A stretch of 64,000 nt of DNA from Prinia subflava (Eukaryota; Chordata; Aves; Passeriformes; Cisticolidae), in NCBI RefSeq assembly GCF_021018805.1, contig NC_086266.1:558001-622000 (forward strand), in the 5' to 3' direction. This document shows positions 1 through 12,806 of this stretch, piece by piece. How positions within the stretch are numbered: the stretch's first letter is position 1; each line of letters starts with the position of its first letter. A model generated the notes under the pieces. It saw only the letters and a program-made list of their open reading frames with translations, did no database searches and had not been told where the DNA came from. A program made the position numbers and the translations under genes.

Positions 1-593
1 GGAGATCTCAGGGGCTGCTCCAGCCCCTGCAGCCTCTCCCCGGCCTCCCTCGCTGACCTGGCTCTCTGCAGGGCTGCTCCTCTCACAGTTCCCACTCCTC
101 CCTCTTGAGGAGGTTTGATGGCTGAGCCACTTTTGGTACTGTTTTAGACAAATCATATCAAACAGTTTGTACCCTTCATATCAAAGTAAGACAAGAGGGA
201 AAAAATTATCCTCATCTGCAAATGCTGGTTTCAAGAGCTTAACTGTTTGGTTGTGGGGGTAAATTTCACTGGGATAAGTTTCATTTATCATGGATTAAAA
301 GAAGCTGCTTAAGTCCCTAGAAAGGCTTCACCATTGCTTTGATTTCTTGCCATGCATTGCTTGTTTATTTTGATTCAATTTCATGTAGCAGCATGAAATT
401 CATGCCAAAATTTTTCTGATAGTCCTGACTGATGGATTACTTCTATCAGTGCTGCTCAGCTTCAAAAACTTCTGTTTATGCTACCTCTGCCTTTCTTCAC
501 CTCTAGGATATGCACTTGCAGACCTGCTCGTGGCCTCTTCTGTATCTCTCTTTTGCTGCTAACTTCCTTTTCTTAATCTTTTATTTATCTTAA

Positions 594-1082
594 GAGTCAC
601 AGAATATCCTGAGAGGGAAGGATATTCTTGTATGTATGGAGTCCAGCTCCTGCCCTTGCCCAGCACAGCCCCAGAATTCACACATTCTCCAAATACTCCT
701 GAGGACATTCTCAACCCTCTCCTGAGGACATTCTCCAATACTCCTGAGGACATTCTCAATCCTCTCCTGAGGACATTGTCCAATACTCCTGAGGACATTC
801 TCAATCCTCTCCTGAGGACATTGTCCAATACTCCTGAGGACATTCTCAATCCTCTCCTGAGGACATTCTCCAATACTCCTGAGGATGTTCTCAGTCCTCC
901 TGAGGACATTCTCCAACCCTCTCCTGAGGACGTTCTCCCAGTGCTCTCAGCTCTGCCAGGCTGGGTGCTACAAACCCTGCCCTGTTCCCGGGCCGACCCC
1001 TCTGGGTGAGGACCCTTTCCCCAGCACCCGGCCCAGGTGTCCCCTTGCACAGCCCCATGCCATTCCCAGGGGCCCTGTTTAT
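594..1082 (+). mobile_element. CR1 retrotransposon 3' tail interrupted by a minisatellite
   Basis: The left part (GAGTCACAGAATATCCTGAG, then GGAGTCCAGCTCCTGCCCTT) and the right part (from about 940: CTCTGGGTGAGGACC, and CCCATGCCATTCCCAGGGG) read like the conserved 3' region of avian CR1 LINEs. Between them the element is expanded by a 45-bp tandem repeat at 683-939. The copy is non-autonomous and 5'-truncated. It was identified by recalled similarity only. Confidence 0.65.
683..939. repeat. 45-bp minisatellite inside a CR1 tail
   Basis: About five to six units of roughly 45 bp, each made of two similar half-units around the motif CTCCTGAGGACATTCTC. It lies where CR1 normally has a single such segment, so it probably arose by local duplication of CR1 sequence. 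All open frames across it are repeat artefacts. Confidence 0.9.
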
Positions 1083-4000
1083 CCTCCCTGCAGGTGTTGT
1101 TTCCAGGCCAAACCCTTTTACTCACCACAGCACCCTGCTGAACAGCATTCTTCTCTCTTCCTGCCTAAACCACTTCTCCTTCCTCCTGGAGAGAAGTGGC
1201 TCCAGGGAGGACTCCACAGGCAGGCCATTAGGAGGGAGCTGCTGCTTTACAAGGCTGAAGGAGGCTGGTTCTGCTTCCCTGAACTCCTCACAGGGTGTCT
1301 CACTACACACATTTCTCTCTGTTTTTTTCCCTTGACAGTCATGGATATTTTTTCATCATTTTCTGTCAGTTTGCTCTCACTCTGGGCTCTTCCTTTTGTT
1401 GACACTGACACTGTCAGCTCCCCTCATCAGCTTTGCTCCTTTCTTAATGGCACACAGTGACACAATTCAGGTTTGACACTGGGAACCCTTCCCCACGGTG
1501 GGATTACAGCCTCATCCCACGCTGGAGGAGCCTTTGTGTCTCCTGCCTCTGATGCTCACAGTGTAAAATTCAGAATTTTACAGTTCAGCTGCAGCAGTCC
1601 CTGCCCTAGACTTCACAAATGTTGCTCTCTGCACTCAGTGGTCCCCAGTGAAAACCCCAAATAAATGAGTCTTACAGCCTAATGGCTGCTGTTTCCTACC
1701 CTGGGCTGTAAAGCAGCTGTGGCACATTTACAGAGGCAGCTCAGAGCTCTGAGGACACCACTTCTCCCGAGCTTGGCTCAGAGTCTCCCTGCCAACCTGC
1801 TCTTGCTGTCAATTATTTCCAGCTGATGAGGGGGCTGCTGCAGGAGTGGGAAGCAAAGGCACCACTTCAACAGTTCTTACTGCTTGTCTTTGCTCCACTC
1901 CACAAGACTTCTGTGCTCTCATTTCCCAGCTCTCCTCTTGCTTCACAATTTCGTGTTATTTTTTACTGCTTCACAACTTCAAGGACCATATCTGGGGGCT
2001 CGTAAATCGATATGAAAAGTTGATTTCTATGGGGACAGCTTTCAAACCATCTTTATTCAACAATAGAGGGAATATTATCCAGCACCACATAGGCACACTG
2101 ACTATGAAATCAATGGGACTTAGACTGCTGAGCCATTTAAGTCTCTTTAAACATGGTACCCACGGTTTACACAGGCTGTGAAAGAAACACTTTGTTTAAT
2201 GCCCAGAAGGAATTTATAAAGTATTTAGAAGAGACTGGTACCTCTGAGAGGAGGCATCTTGGACTCTTCAATTAAAAGATCTCAAACTAGACCATGAATT
2301 TGAATGTAACCCAAACACGCCTGCAGTGCTGGAGTTGGAATAGATGCCCTCCAAACAGGCTGCTGCAGGTAACCTGCACAGCCAAAAGGAGGAACGGGAC
2401 CAGGTGGAAATCCAGCTAATAACAGGCCTGGCTCCGCTCTGCCTCACTTTGTACCTGGCACTTGCAGGTCCTGGGGCTTGTCAGACAATGTGGCACAAAA
2501 GTGGGGTTGCATAAATCTGGAGTTTTGGCTTCATCTCTCTGTTCTGGGCTCAGAAATTCTGGATACAGAAAGGCAGCGTGCTGCCAATGCAGGTAAGGTG
2601 AAAGGAGTATTTGGAAAAGCTTTAATTGAGGCAATAATTAAGAGCTGTTTGAGAACAGTGAGGGGCTGGAGCTAGCACATTTTTGTGTCTTATAAAAGCA
2701 TCTGGGGCCTGCAAACTGAGGGGATGAAAGGATACAGAAAATGAAATTTCCAAAACTGAAAAAGGCAACCCCCCTGCCTTTCAGCAGCACCAGCCACTGT
2801 GAATATATCACCCCAAACTCAGACTCTTCCCTGAATTCTGAGTCAAACTCAAAATAAAAATATAAATTCACTTCTGTGGCTGAAGCTTTCCCTTAAGAGT
2901 TAAACTTGCAAACACAACTTCTGCAAGGGAAAGAAAGCAGGGTGGGAAAACCAGCTAAACTGCAACTCAGTTTCTGTGGGGACAGCTTGTTCCTGCATAT
3001 GCTATTGTGGCTGGAATGATTTTGTACAGACTTATGGTTTCCAAAGAGCAACACTTAATAAACTGGAGGGACGCCTCATTTCTGGAAAGGTTTGAAACTG
3101 CCTCAGCAAAGACCTGCTCTGGTCCGTTCCTCAGAAGCACAAATTCTCCTGTGGGAGCAGCTGCTCCCTGCCACACACTCGCCTCTCACTGCCCGTTCAA
3201 TTGGCTTGGCCACGTCCTGGTTCCACTGAAGTCAGTGGCAAAACAGTTGCTGACTTTGCTGGGGCCACGACTTCCACTCCAGTTATCTTTTCTGGTACTC
3301 CAGCAAAGCCAGGGAAGAAAGAACATGAAATTAAGCAGCAGAGTAAAAAGAACCAGAGAACAAGAAGACTTTATTTTGGAAAAAAACTCAGCTTTTGTGG
3401 GCTCCTTCATCCAGCAAGACCCAGAAAAATAATAAAAGTGTTTTCTAAGAAGAAAAAAAAGCTCGGAAAGTCTTCTGTAAGGGAGGACCACAAATAAAAG
3501 AAAAGGCTCTATAAATTGTTATTTCTGCTTTGTGTGCTTTTGTTCAGCAATTGGAATATTTATGCTGCATTAATTGCTCACAGCTAGAAGAATGTACCAA
3601 AGTACACAGGTAGAGGAAAGGAAAGGAAGAACAGGAGCAGTCCTGCAATACTTTGCTACAGTGAAAACAAAATCATCCCTTTCTGATGGCACAATTACAA
3701 TATTCTGCATCTAAAGTTAAAAGATGCCTTTTCTTCTTTCTGCTTTTACAAGAATGCAGTTTATAATGTCAGGTGTGCAGAGACACACCTGAAGGAATAG
3801 TGTGTGTTCTACAAACAAACACAAACTAATTAATCAGCCCCCTGTAATCTTGCAGTTGCTCTGCAATATTCTGCTCTCAGCCTGGCTTAGAAGTACTCAG
3901 CCCAGAATCAATTTGGGTTTGTGCTGGCAGCTCACTCCCCCCGTTCTCACCCGGTTATCAGATCAGATTTTTGTCTTGCACATTTTCCTTTCCTTCCTCC

Positions 4001-4405
4001 AAACGTACCCAGAGCAGGTTCAGTTCTGCTCAGGCTGTGTTTGCTCTGATGAGCAGACCCTCATTGCTGCTTTCAGGCGAGGTCACCGTGTCCTGGGAGC
4101 TTTTTGTTCAGCTCAAAAGGCTTCCAGAGTGCCACTGAAGCATATTGTGCCTGTGCAGATGCTGCTGGGGAGCGCCTGCAGCCCTTGTGACTGCAGGAGC
4201 CATGTCAGCGTTTGCATTTCCGAGGTCCAGAATAGATTTTCCAGCAGTTCTGCTCATCCTCACTCCTGCTCCCAGCAGTCTGTCCCTCACTCCCCTGGTT
4301 CAAGTAGGTCATCAACAGCGTTACCCATTGTCCTCTCCCCTCTTCTCCACCATTCAAAGCAGGCTGTCCAGGACACAACATCCCTGCCGTGCATGGGATG
4401 GAATC

Positions 4406-4460
4406 ACCTTTAAAGCCTGTTCCAGAAATCTGCCTTTAAAGCCTGTTCCAGAAATCTGCC
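4406..4460. repeat. Short direct duplication (two copies, about 27 bp)
   Basis: Two adjacent copies containing AAAGCCTGTTCCAGAAATCT. This looks like a simple tandem duplication within the intron; no function is suggested. Confidence 0.8.
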
Positions 4461-5961
4461 TTTTAATGTGACCTGTGCAAGCAAAGTGCCTACCTCAGGA
4501 ACACTGCCACATTTTTATAGGGGAGCAAGACATTTTGCAGTGTCACTGCAGTTTATGTGAGGCAAGGCAATATAGATGGTTCCCTCACATGGAGAACTGC
4601 TGAACAAAGGCTGATGAAGTGCAGGTGTCAGGAAAAAGTCTTCAAAGCAGACCTTTCATTTGGGAGCACGGCGCTGACAGTTATTAACACCATCAATCAG
4701 GCCCGAGCCATGGCTCTGGCACACACTCCTGCCTAGTGGGACTGACACCAGCACGAGAACAAGGCCATGGTTACAGCCCAAGAAAAAGCTCTTGGGATTC
4801 ATTTTCTGTTGACTTGCAAATGTTTGGTCTCTGTATTTGCAGTGGCTGTGCTCGAGATTGGTTTAAACAGCTCCCAAATAATACCTGCAGCCACTCACAC
4901 TGATAGAAATGACTTGTGGTTTGGAGCAGTGGAAATTCAGCCCACATATTTCTCATGGGAGGAAAGATAGAGGATGAAATTGCAAGATGGTAGAAATATC
5001 TGCTAATTCCCTCCCCAGCTTTCACTGTGGCAATGGGGGCAGAACAGCAAAGCTGATCACTCAGGATGAGCTGTAGTGTTTTTCCTTTCACACAAGAACT
5101 CCCCCAATGCCAATATAACTTCCAAGAACACTGGATCTGATGAAGTCTGGTTTCCTAAGGACTCCTGTCGCATGGCTGACTGACTGGGGAGTTTAATAAG
5201 AGCCAAGCGCGAAATGAAGTTTTCCTGTGAATGGGGCATTTATTACATCCTGAGTAGAATCTCTGGAGTTTAATAAAAGAAAGCTTATACTGCAATATTT
5301 CCTTTTGAAAGGGCACTTTAGGTTTCTGTCCTCCAACTGGATTAATATTTTTTATGGAACATGTAGGAATTTAATTGCTGTGAAGGCGGGTGTTTCTTTA
5401 CAAATTGGTCTGAAATTGGCCCAGACTTTTAATTTACTGTGAGGAGAAGAATACTGACAGACAGACAGACAGCCACCCAACGTTTACTTTTTAGATGTAG
5501 TTTCAATTTAATAAATAAATAATGTTATTTCTAAATTTACCAGACTCCCTGCTGAGACTGATTTTCATTTGAGAAAATGAAATGAAAAATTAACCTGATC
5601 CTGTTTATTATTTACTAGTTCAAGCCAATCAGTCTGAATGCTGGACTCAAGGAAAGCACTTTACACTTCTGATTACCTTCTTAGGAGATCTATCTCAGAG
5701 TAGCAAGCAACTTTTAAAAGCAGTCTGTATTCTTTACATAAGACCCTCTATACATTCACAGGCCATCTCCTGGGAAAAAATCAAGTGTGGTTTTGCATTT
5801 CTACACCTTAAAATAACCATGTGAGTGGAGGAACCTCTCCATCCTGTGGCACTCAGAATTCTCTGAGCCATCCAGCACGTTCCACACACAATCCTGGCAC
5901 AGCAAAGTGATCTGTCTGTGCAGTGGGCACCGGGTGACAGACGGAAGAACGAGGTGCCCAC

Positions 5962-6116
5962 CTGAGTGATGTCCATCCCCGAGTCACAGCTCAGTGGCTG
6001 GGTTGACGTGAGGCCGTTGGATCCGATGATTGTTGTGATCACACCGTTCCCATCAATTTTCCGTATCATCGTCCCATCAACAAAGTAAATAAACCCGTGC
6101 TTATCCACAGTGATGC
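5962..6116 (-). CDS. TENM1: TENM1 exon (window exon 15): NHL propeller blade, last coding exon in the window
   Basis: A 155-bp exon with acceptor ATGCAG|GCATCAC and donor ATCACTCAG|GTGGGC, ending in phase 0. It encodes [40 protein letters not shown] and [12 protein letters not shown]. The [20 protein letters not shown] stretch is teneurin-1-like; other paralogs usually read ISTLLGSNDLT here. The next exon lies before position 1, so the rest of the propeller and the C-terminal half of the protein are off the window. Confidence 0.94.
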
Positions 6117-9100
6117 CTGCATGAAGGGAAGGGCAAAAGCAGTTAGCACTGGCATTATCTTGACTAAAAAGTATGACCTTAAAATGTTTCCTCTCTTCTT
6201 AGACTATGAAAACATGCTGATTTTAAAAAGTATGACTTTTTCCCCAGTCATTACTATTTGAGGCTTATACAAACTGTGTATGGAAAGTTCATACCCATCT
6301 ATCAGATTCCCTTTAACTTAAAGAAAAAGAGGAAGATGTGAGGATGAAATAAAACAGCAGAGGCTTTGCTTTTAACGTAATTTTACAGACATAGAACAAG
6401 GCTCTTCAGTAACCTGCCAGCCTGCGAGCTCATAAATCGTGACTCCTTGGTCCTGGCTCCCTTAGAGCATCTTCAGTCTTTAATTAGAAAGTAACTGTGC
6501 CTTTGGAAACTCCAGAATGACTGGCAAGCTCCTGGCTGTCATCTGCCCCTGAGCAGCCCAAAGCCAAAGGGCTGCAGGTGAGCTGGGGTGCAGAGCTGGG
6601 CAGCAGCGAGGTTTGTTTGGTGTGGGGCAGCGGGGCAGGAGGGTCCCTGTCCCCGTGTCACTGCCCTGCCCCTGCAGCGCTGTCAGGTGGGGTCTGCTCT
6701 GCTCTCCTGGGGCTCACAGGCTGAGGGGAGAGCCCTGTGGGTGGGAAGGGGCTGTGCCTGAGCCTGCCCTGGCAGGGAGGAGAGCCCTGCCTGGTCAGGG
6801 GAGCTTTGCTTCTCAGCTGGGTCAGATCCAGCCCATACACAGCACAAGGCCAGGATCTGCCAGCAGGGCAAGAGCATCCTCTGCCTTGCGCCACTGCCCT
6901 GAGAACAGATGGCTGTGTTGGCTGCAGACCATCCCTTATATAAAACCAAAAATTATGCTGCAAGGAAATGAAGCTACTCAGCTGTGTTGCTGAATGCATT
7001 TCAAACACTGACTATGTAAGAAAACCAAGGATCTTTTAATGTTTCTAGTGCTCATGTTGCTCTCAGCCCCTGCAGAAAAGCAGCCTGTCTGCAATGGCAG
7101 ACATTAGCCCATGTCTTCTGCACTAAATTCCTGGTACTTCCTAAAAGCCAGTTTCTTTAAGTACCAGAGACTGTAGACATGTTCAGCAATGACCTACTGC
7201 TTCCAGAGCTTATGACTGTACAGGAAAACAACACGACTTTACCTGCTTGAAAAAAACTACTTATGCATTTAAGTCTTGTTGACAAATACCCTACATAAAC
7301 ATCCGTGGGAAAACAATACAGATCTGTGGCTAAACTGTCCCAATTTATTCATTAGAGCTGGATTCATTAATGCTCCTGTCACATCTTACATGATGCTACA
7401 TATAATCTGTACTCCAAGAGCTTATTTTTAATCCTTTTCTGACGTACAGTGTAATGCAGAATCAAATCACACAAAGCACAGCAACTGTGCTTTAATCAGC
7501 AAGGACCTGGGGGAGGAAACCTGCACATGCTGAGGGTGATGAATTGCACTCGAGTGCAAGTGGAGCACTGCTCACCCCACCAGTGAGTAAGAAACGTGTT
7601 TTGTTTTGGTTTTTTTTAGACAAGGAGATGTAGCTTGTATCAGGCTCTCAGTCTGATTCTGCTTTTCCTTTTTTAAGGAACTGTAGCCCTGAATTCCACG
7701 CCCACCTGATGACAAGCAGACATTTTGGAACAATATTTATATCAGAGGTCTTTTAATCAGTACCATCTGAATTCTGTTAACCAACATTAAAAATTAACTG
7801 CTGGTAATGCTGTCAAATGTGGTGACTAAGTATTATTGCTAGAAAGAGTATGCAGAAAGTTTTCTTTTTTGTAACTGTTTTCTCCAACAAATACTAATTA
7901 GTGCAGGGGCTGGGTACCCATGATAAAAGCACAGGAGGATGACCACAGCCTCTCCTGTTATTTGCTCTCCAGAGTGATTTTGGGTAAAGGGTTATTTCCC
8001 TTGACAGCTCTCCTTAGTGCACACACACGCACCATTATAAGTGCAAATAACACTCAGGAAGCAAACTGATTGCTTTTTGTGTAGTTATCATAGGTATAAA
8101 TTCAAAATACGTATGATCATTCTGTCTAGAAATTTTGGCATTTCAGGAGTTAAGCTTATAGTGCTAAAAATATGGATTAAAAGTAATATAGTAAATTCCC
8201 TATCAAGATATTTGTTTTTTTACCCCATATCATATCCCACACTTGAATTCAAAGAGAAGCTTTTTTTGGGAGCAAATCCTTTTCAAACATGCCAATAAAG
8301 AGCAGCTAGAACTAAATGTTGCCCACTTCTAGAAATTCTACTTTATATTTTTTGCTCAGCTAAAAACTTACAAATGAGCATTCTATATTGAAAACTTCTA
8401 ATTAAACTTCTGAAGAAGTTTTAAAACAACATCTACAACTACTGGTGAGGATGGATAAAAGAGAATCCCACCTTCTGCTAAAGAACAACTGTATTTAGAA
8501 GGAACTTGTGATTCTCATAAAACTTTTAATAGGAAGAAGTGAATCAAATTGGTTAATTACCATTTTATGGTGCTAAAAGGGCAAATTACATGCCATCCAT
8601 TTCTAAACTTCTAAATGTCTTCGGTGCTTTTAATTAAAGCTGCCATCTAGGAACTAAAGCAATTTTATGCAATTAGTTATTTATAGGTTACCATAATACA
8701 CCACTCAAAATATGATTCAAGTGATTTGCAGTCTCTTGCCTGGTGATCTTTGTCATCTTTACTTCCTCACTGTCTCAGCACTAGCTGCAAATACTCAGTA
8801 ATTCTTTGTCAGCTGGAACAGACTGCAGACCTTGCGCTCGAGTGCTGTTCTCTTCAGAGGCAGATCAGTGTTTTTAACACTGACTGGGAAGGAAAATGCT
8901 CCGCTTCCAGCCTGGGCCAGCATCACTGGGGTCACCCTGCACACATGGTGCACAGAAAAGGGAATGATTTATGAATTCAGATGAAGGATGAAATTCAGGA
9001 AAAGCCTGCTATCCAAAAGGTTTACAGTGCTCTGCAAGTTTCTCATACTTTGGAAATCACAGGTAGTAGCTAAGGCTACTGAAGAGAAAAATAAGGAATA

Positions 9101-11230
9101 AATTTAAATGAATGAAAAATGGCATGAGATTTTTGTTTGCTGATTTTATGATGCATATATGACAATGACTTGAGGCTGGAAAAAAAATCTCCAAACCCAC
9201 CAAACAGAATTCCCCACCCCAAAATTAAAATCCGTCACTTGGTAAAGTTCAAGTGATTGGAATTCAGTCAATGATTAATATCTTGTGTAGTTACTTCTTC
9301 ATTTTCAATATCTTCTTGTGTAATAAATGTGTTCAGCTTGTCACAGATCTTATTTTATGTCCCCACCTTGTATCATTTCAGATTCTGCTTAAGTACTCGG
9401 TCATCTATTACATGACTCATTAGTCTGAGATCTCTACAGAATTAAAGAAAGTTGCAGTAAAAATAATATATTGAAGTTCAAATTTCAACTACATCAGCCA
9501 TGCACATTTAAAAGCATCTTTCAAAGTCAGCTCAACATACAACAGTGCAAGATTAATATTCACTAGGCCCCATCTCCAGTCCTTCACAGAGAATTGGGAA
9601 CAGACTGAACAAAGCTACATGTGTTTGCTACCTGTAACATGAAAGTTGTGGAAAGATGAAATCAGAATGGATTAGTGTCTCTTCATGATATTTTCCTGTT
9701 TTACATTTAATTCTTGGTCACTAGGCAAAGAGAGTCTTCCCAGAGAAAACAGTTTTCTTTATACTCTGTGAATGTTATTTCAACAGAAAAATGGCATCTT
9801 CTGCCTTGACAAGTATTTCAAGAACAAGCCAAGTAAGTGATCCAAAAGAGTCTCTGGAACTGTAATAAAGCATGGGAGACATCTCTGGTTCTGGTGAGGA
9901 TCTCTGGGTCCCAGGCAGAGCCTTCTGCTCGTCCCCAGGGCTATCCCAGCCCTGCAGCTCAGGGCAGAGCTCGGGGCCCTTGGGTGCCCCTGCTCACAGC
10001 GAGGCACCGCCAGCTCAAGCTCAGCATGGACAGAAAGGGCACCTGGCAGTGCAGCCTGCCTCCAGACTAACCTCAAAAACATAACAAATGGCATCTTCTC
10101 ACTGACGTTATTTAAAAGAGATGCACAAATCCAAAGCACCTGGGAGTCATAGCCTCAATTTGCCAGTGGAAGGGTCATTGTCTGGTGACAATTTCTTCCT
10201 AATAATTGCTGGCTGGGGTTTTTACTCCTCCTCATTTCTTTATGACTAGAACCTTCTATTAAGGAAGTAGTTATGAGTGTCCTTAAAGTAAGCAGTGTAT
10301 CACAACACTTTCATCAACGAATTTCCCCACTAAGAAAGTAAGATGGAACAACTGATTGTACTGTAATTGGATATAATCAACTGTAATCAGAAAGAAAACA
10401 TTGATCACTTTCACAGAATCACACTTTCCTGATACAGGATCTGAAACTCTTTGTTTTCTGCTATTTTTAGAAGTAATTCATTATGTTAATTAGCTGCCTG
10501 AAGATTAGCATTTCTCTGTACTTACCTCACGCTCACCTTCCATCATTACAGACACGCTGAAGTTGCTCTGTAATTACAAAGTGTCTCTGGCTGAACCTTC
10601 AGCCAGGATTATTCCCTGTGTGGGGTGTCTGGGCCTGGCTGTGGTTTCCTGCCCATGCACAGCCTCCCTCACGGCGTTCTGCCTGTGACAGTCCTGGATG
10701 TGCTCACACGGGGGGCTGCAGTAAATGCTTATTTCATGTGCACCAGGGAGATGCTCACCTTTTGCTAAGTGTGTTAACAAGAAAGGACAAACTACAGTTC
10801 CAAATAAACTCGATTTTGCTGGCTGATTGAACAGCCCTGATTTACTTTGTATGAGTAAGCTCTGTTATGATTGCAACGCTCACCTGACGCATAAAATCTA
10901 AAAAATGGACTGTGAAACCATATAATTTGTTTAAGAGTTACCTATAATTAAATGTTGCCACCTTGCAATTGCAAGGTAATGGGAGAGGAGTGTTGTCACA
11001 CAGGGCAGAGCGATCAGGGGTTCAGGCTGGAGCCTGCTGCCCATGCTGGGCCCTCACAAATGCAGCACTGGCTGGGCTGCAGACACGAGCAGGGCTCATG
11101 CAGAGATCTGCCTCAGCAGCTAAAGCCTTGTCACAGACACATTGCTGTACATCCATTTTTGTACCACAGCTCTCAGTGATGAAGGGCAGTGGCAGGTGAG
11201 CAGCCCCCGGCCCCAGAGCCCTCTCCTCAC
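6117..11230 (-). other. TENM1: TENM1 intron between exons 14 and 15
   Basis: A 5.1-kb intron with GTGAGG at its 5' end and ATGCAG at its 3' end. It contains two 16-bp perfect palindromes (7544-7559 and 10961-10976). Otherwise it is AT-rich, apparently unique sequence with no tandem array or recognised mobile element. Confidence 0.75.
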
Positions 11231-11463
11231 CTCTGGGGCTGTTGAGGGAGGCCTCGGCCGCCTTGCCGCCGTCCCCGCAGTGGCTCTGGTCGAACGGGAG
11301 GCACTGGTCCCCCGTGCCCGCCACCACGTCGGCGTTCTTGGCCAGATCCTTGGTCTCCGTCAGGGATCTTGCTTTGTAGACTTTCCTGGTGTTGGTGTCT
11401 GATAAGTACAGGGATTCTGACACTGGATCAACAGCCAAGTAATATTTATGTGCAGGACTTGTA
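11231..11463 (-). CDS. TENM1: TENM1 exon (window exon 14): NHL propeller blades
   Basis: A 233-bp exon with acceptor TGTTTCAG|TACAAG and donor CCCAGAG|GTGAGG. It encodes (S)[60 protein letters not shown] and [18 protein letters not shown]. The segments [20 protein letters not shown] and [11 protein letters not shown] point to teneurin-1 rather than teneurin-2, -3 or -4. It accepts either the upstream microexon or the exon at 16280 directly, since both end in AG. Confidence 0.94.
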
Positions 11464-11897
11464 CTGAAACAGAAGAGAAGAGCACCAAAGTCAATAGTTT
11501 ATCCTTTCTTGTGGCAGTGTCACAATCGTACTGTGCTTACTGAAGACATAAGCTCAGGATCTGAGGAGGACAGAGGTGTGAGAGCAGCTCAGAACACCCC
11601 AGTGCCCTGCACAGAGCCTGAGCAGCGAGCTACAGCTCAGGGAGCTGGGCTGCTCTGCCCACCAGCACCAAACCACTCAGGATAAAGCCAGCTGCAGCCA
11701 CCTCAGCTTAGTTATAACTATTAATATCAAAAGCAAGATCATTTTTCTGTATCTGATACTTCCTAGTACTCTTGGCACTGAAAACAAATCTATGAGTTGT
11801 AGCAAAGTGAATCACAGGCTGCTCTGGATGGGCACAAATACCCACTCTTGGTTATTTTTATCTGTTTCTAAACCTTAGGAAATATGAAGGTGTGAAA

Positions 11898-11990
11898 TAT
11901 GGTGCCTTAATTCATGCCGACTCCATTGTCAGGAGCAAGGCAGAAGGCCAAGTACTGTCAGTGCAACTAGGCATGAATTAATGCACCATA
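11898..11990. other. Inverted repeat able to form a 21-bp hairpin
   Basis: The left arm (11898-11918) and right arm (11970-11990) are reverse complements over 21 bases with one mismatch; the shared core is TTAATTCATGCC. They are separated by 51 bases. Either strand could fold into an imperfect hairpin. It could be the relic of a small inverted-repeat element, a structured intronic RNA, or chance. Confidence 0.7.
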
Positions 11991-12564
11991 ATTCATGTAC
12001 TGTCACTGCCTTATTGAGATTATAAAATGTTATTTTAAAAAATATTTACATATGTTAATTAAATGGTGGGGATCATAAATTCCAATCTGAAAACTGGGCT
12101 GCATCTTATTATCCAGTAAGACTTTTAGTTTCTTTTTTGGTGCAAAGTTAATTTCCAGTTTGAAGACATTTTTAAGCACATGGCACACCATGCCTGTGTC
12201 CTGAGCCTGCTGAGCCTGCAGGGGGGCCTGACTAAAAATCCAGATAGAGACCCCTTCAATCACACAGCTGTTACTGAAATGGTGGCAGAGGCACAGGCTG
12301 AGAGTTTAGGGGCTCAGACAATATTTTTAACAGCTACCGTGTTCCTCTAAGGGGGAGGAGAAGATTTCTGACAGTGGCTGGGTTCTAGATGCCCAGTTAG
12401 ATTAAAAGGATTGTAAAAAATACCCTCCCTTCTTATTTTTTTAAGGGGATACTTTATTAATATCAGTACAATTAACTAACACTTATGACTGCTGCAACAA
12501 AGGTGCACAGGGAGCTGCTCCTCTGCCTGGGCCAGCTCTGTTTGTGGGGGTTTGGCCACGCTCA

Positions 12565-12806
12565 GTGACACCCCCAGAGCTGGGCAGTGACACCCAGAGC
12601 TGGGCAGTGACACCCAGAGCTGGGCAGTGACACCCAGAGCTGGGCAGTGACACCCCCAGAGCTGGGCAGTGACACCCAGAGCTGGGCAGTGACACCCAGA
12701 GCTGGGCAGTGACACCCAGAGCTGGGCAGTGACACCCAGAGCTGGGCAGTGACACCCAGAGCTGGGCAGTGACACCCAGAGCTGGGCAGTGACACCCAGA
12801 GCTGGC
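12565..12806. repeat. 20-bp minisatellite, about 12 units
   Basis: Units read GTGACACCCAGAGCTGGGCA, nearly identical, with two 22-bp variants carrying extra C. The high identity points to recent expansion or homogenisation. On the transcribed strand each unit contains CACTGCCCAG, a weak acceptor-like motif. Open frames over it are artefacts. Confidence 0.95.

Larger units (their letters stand above)
1..5961 (-). other. TENM1: TENM1 intron following exon 15 (partial)
   Basis: No coding exon was recognised. It holds a CR1 tail at 594-1082 with an internal minisatellite (683-939), a direct 27-bp duplication at about 4406-4460 and a short GACA run near 5456-5473. The rest is AT-rich unique-looking sequence. 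Short open frames here have no coding signature. Confidence 0.75.
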
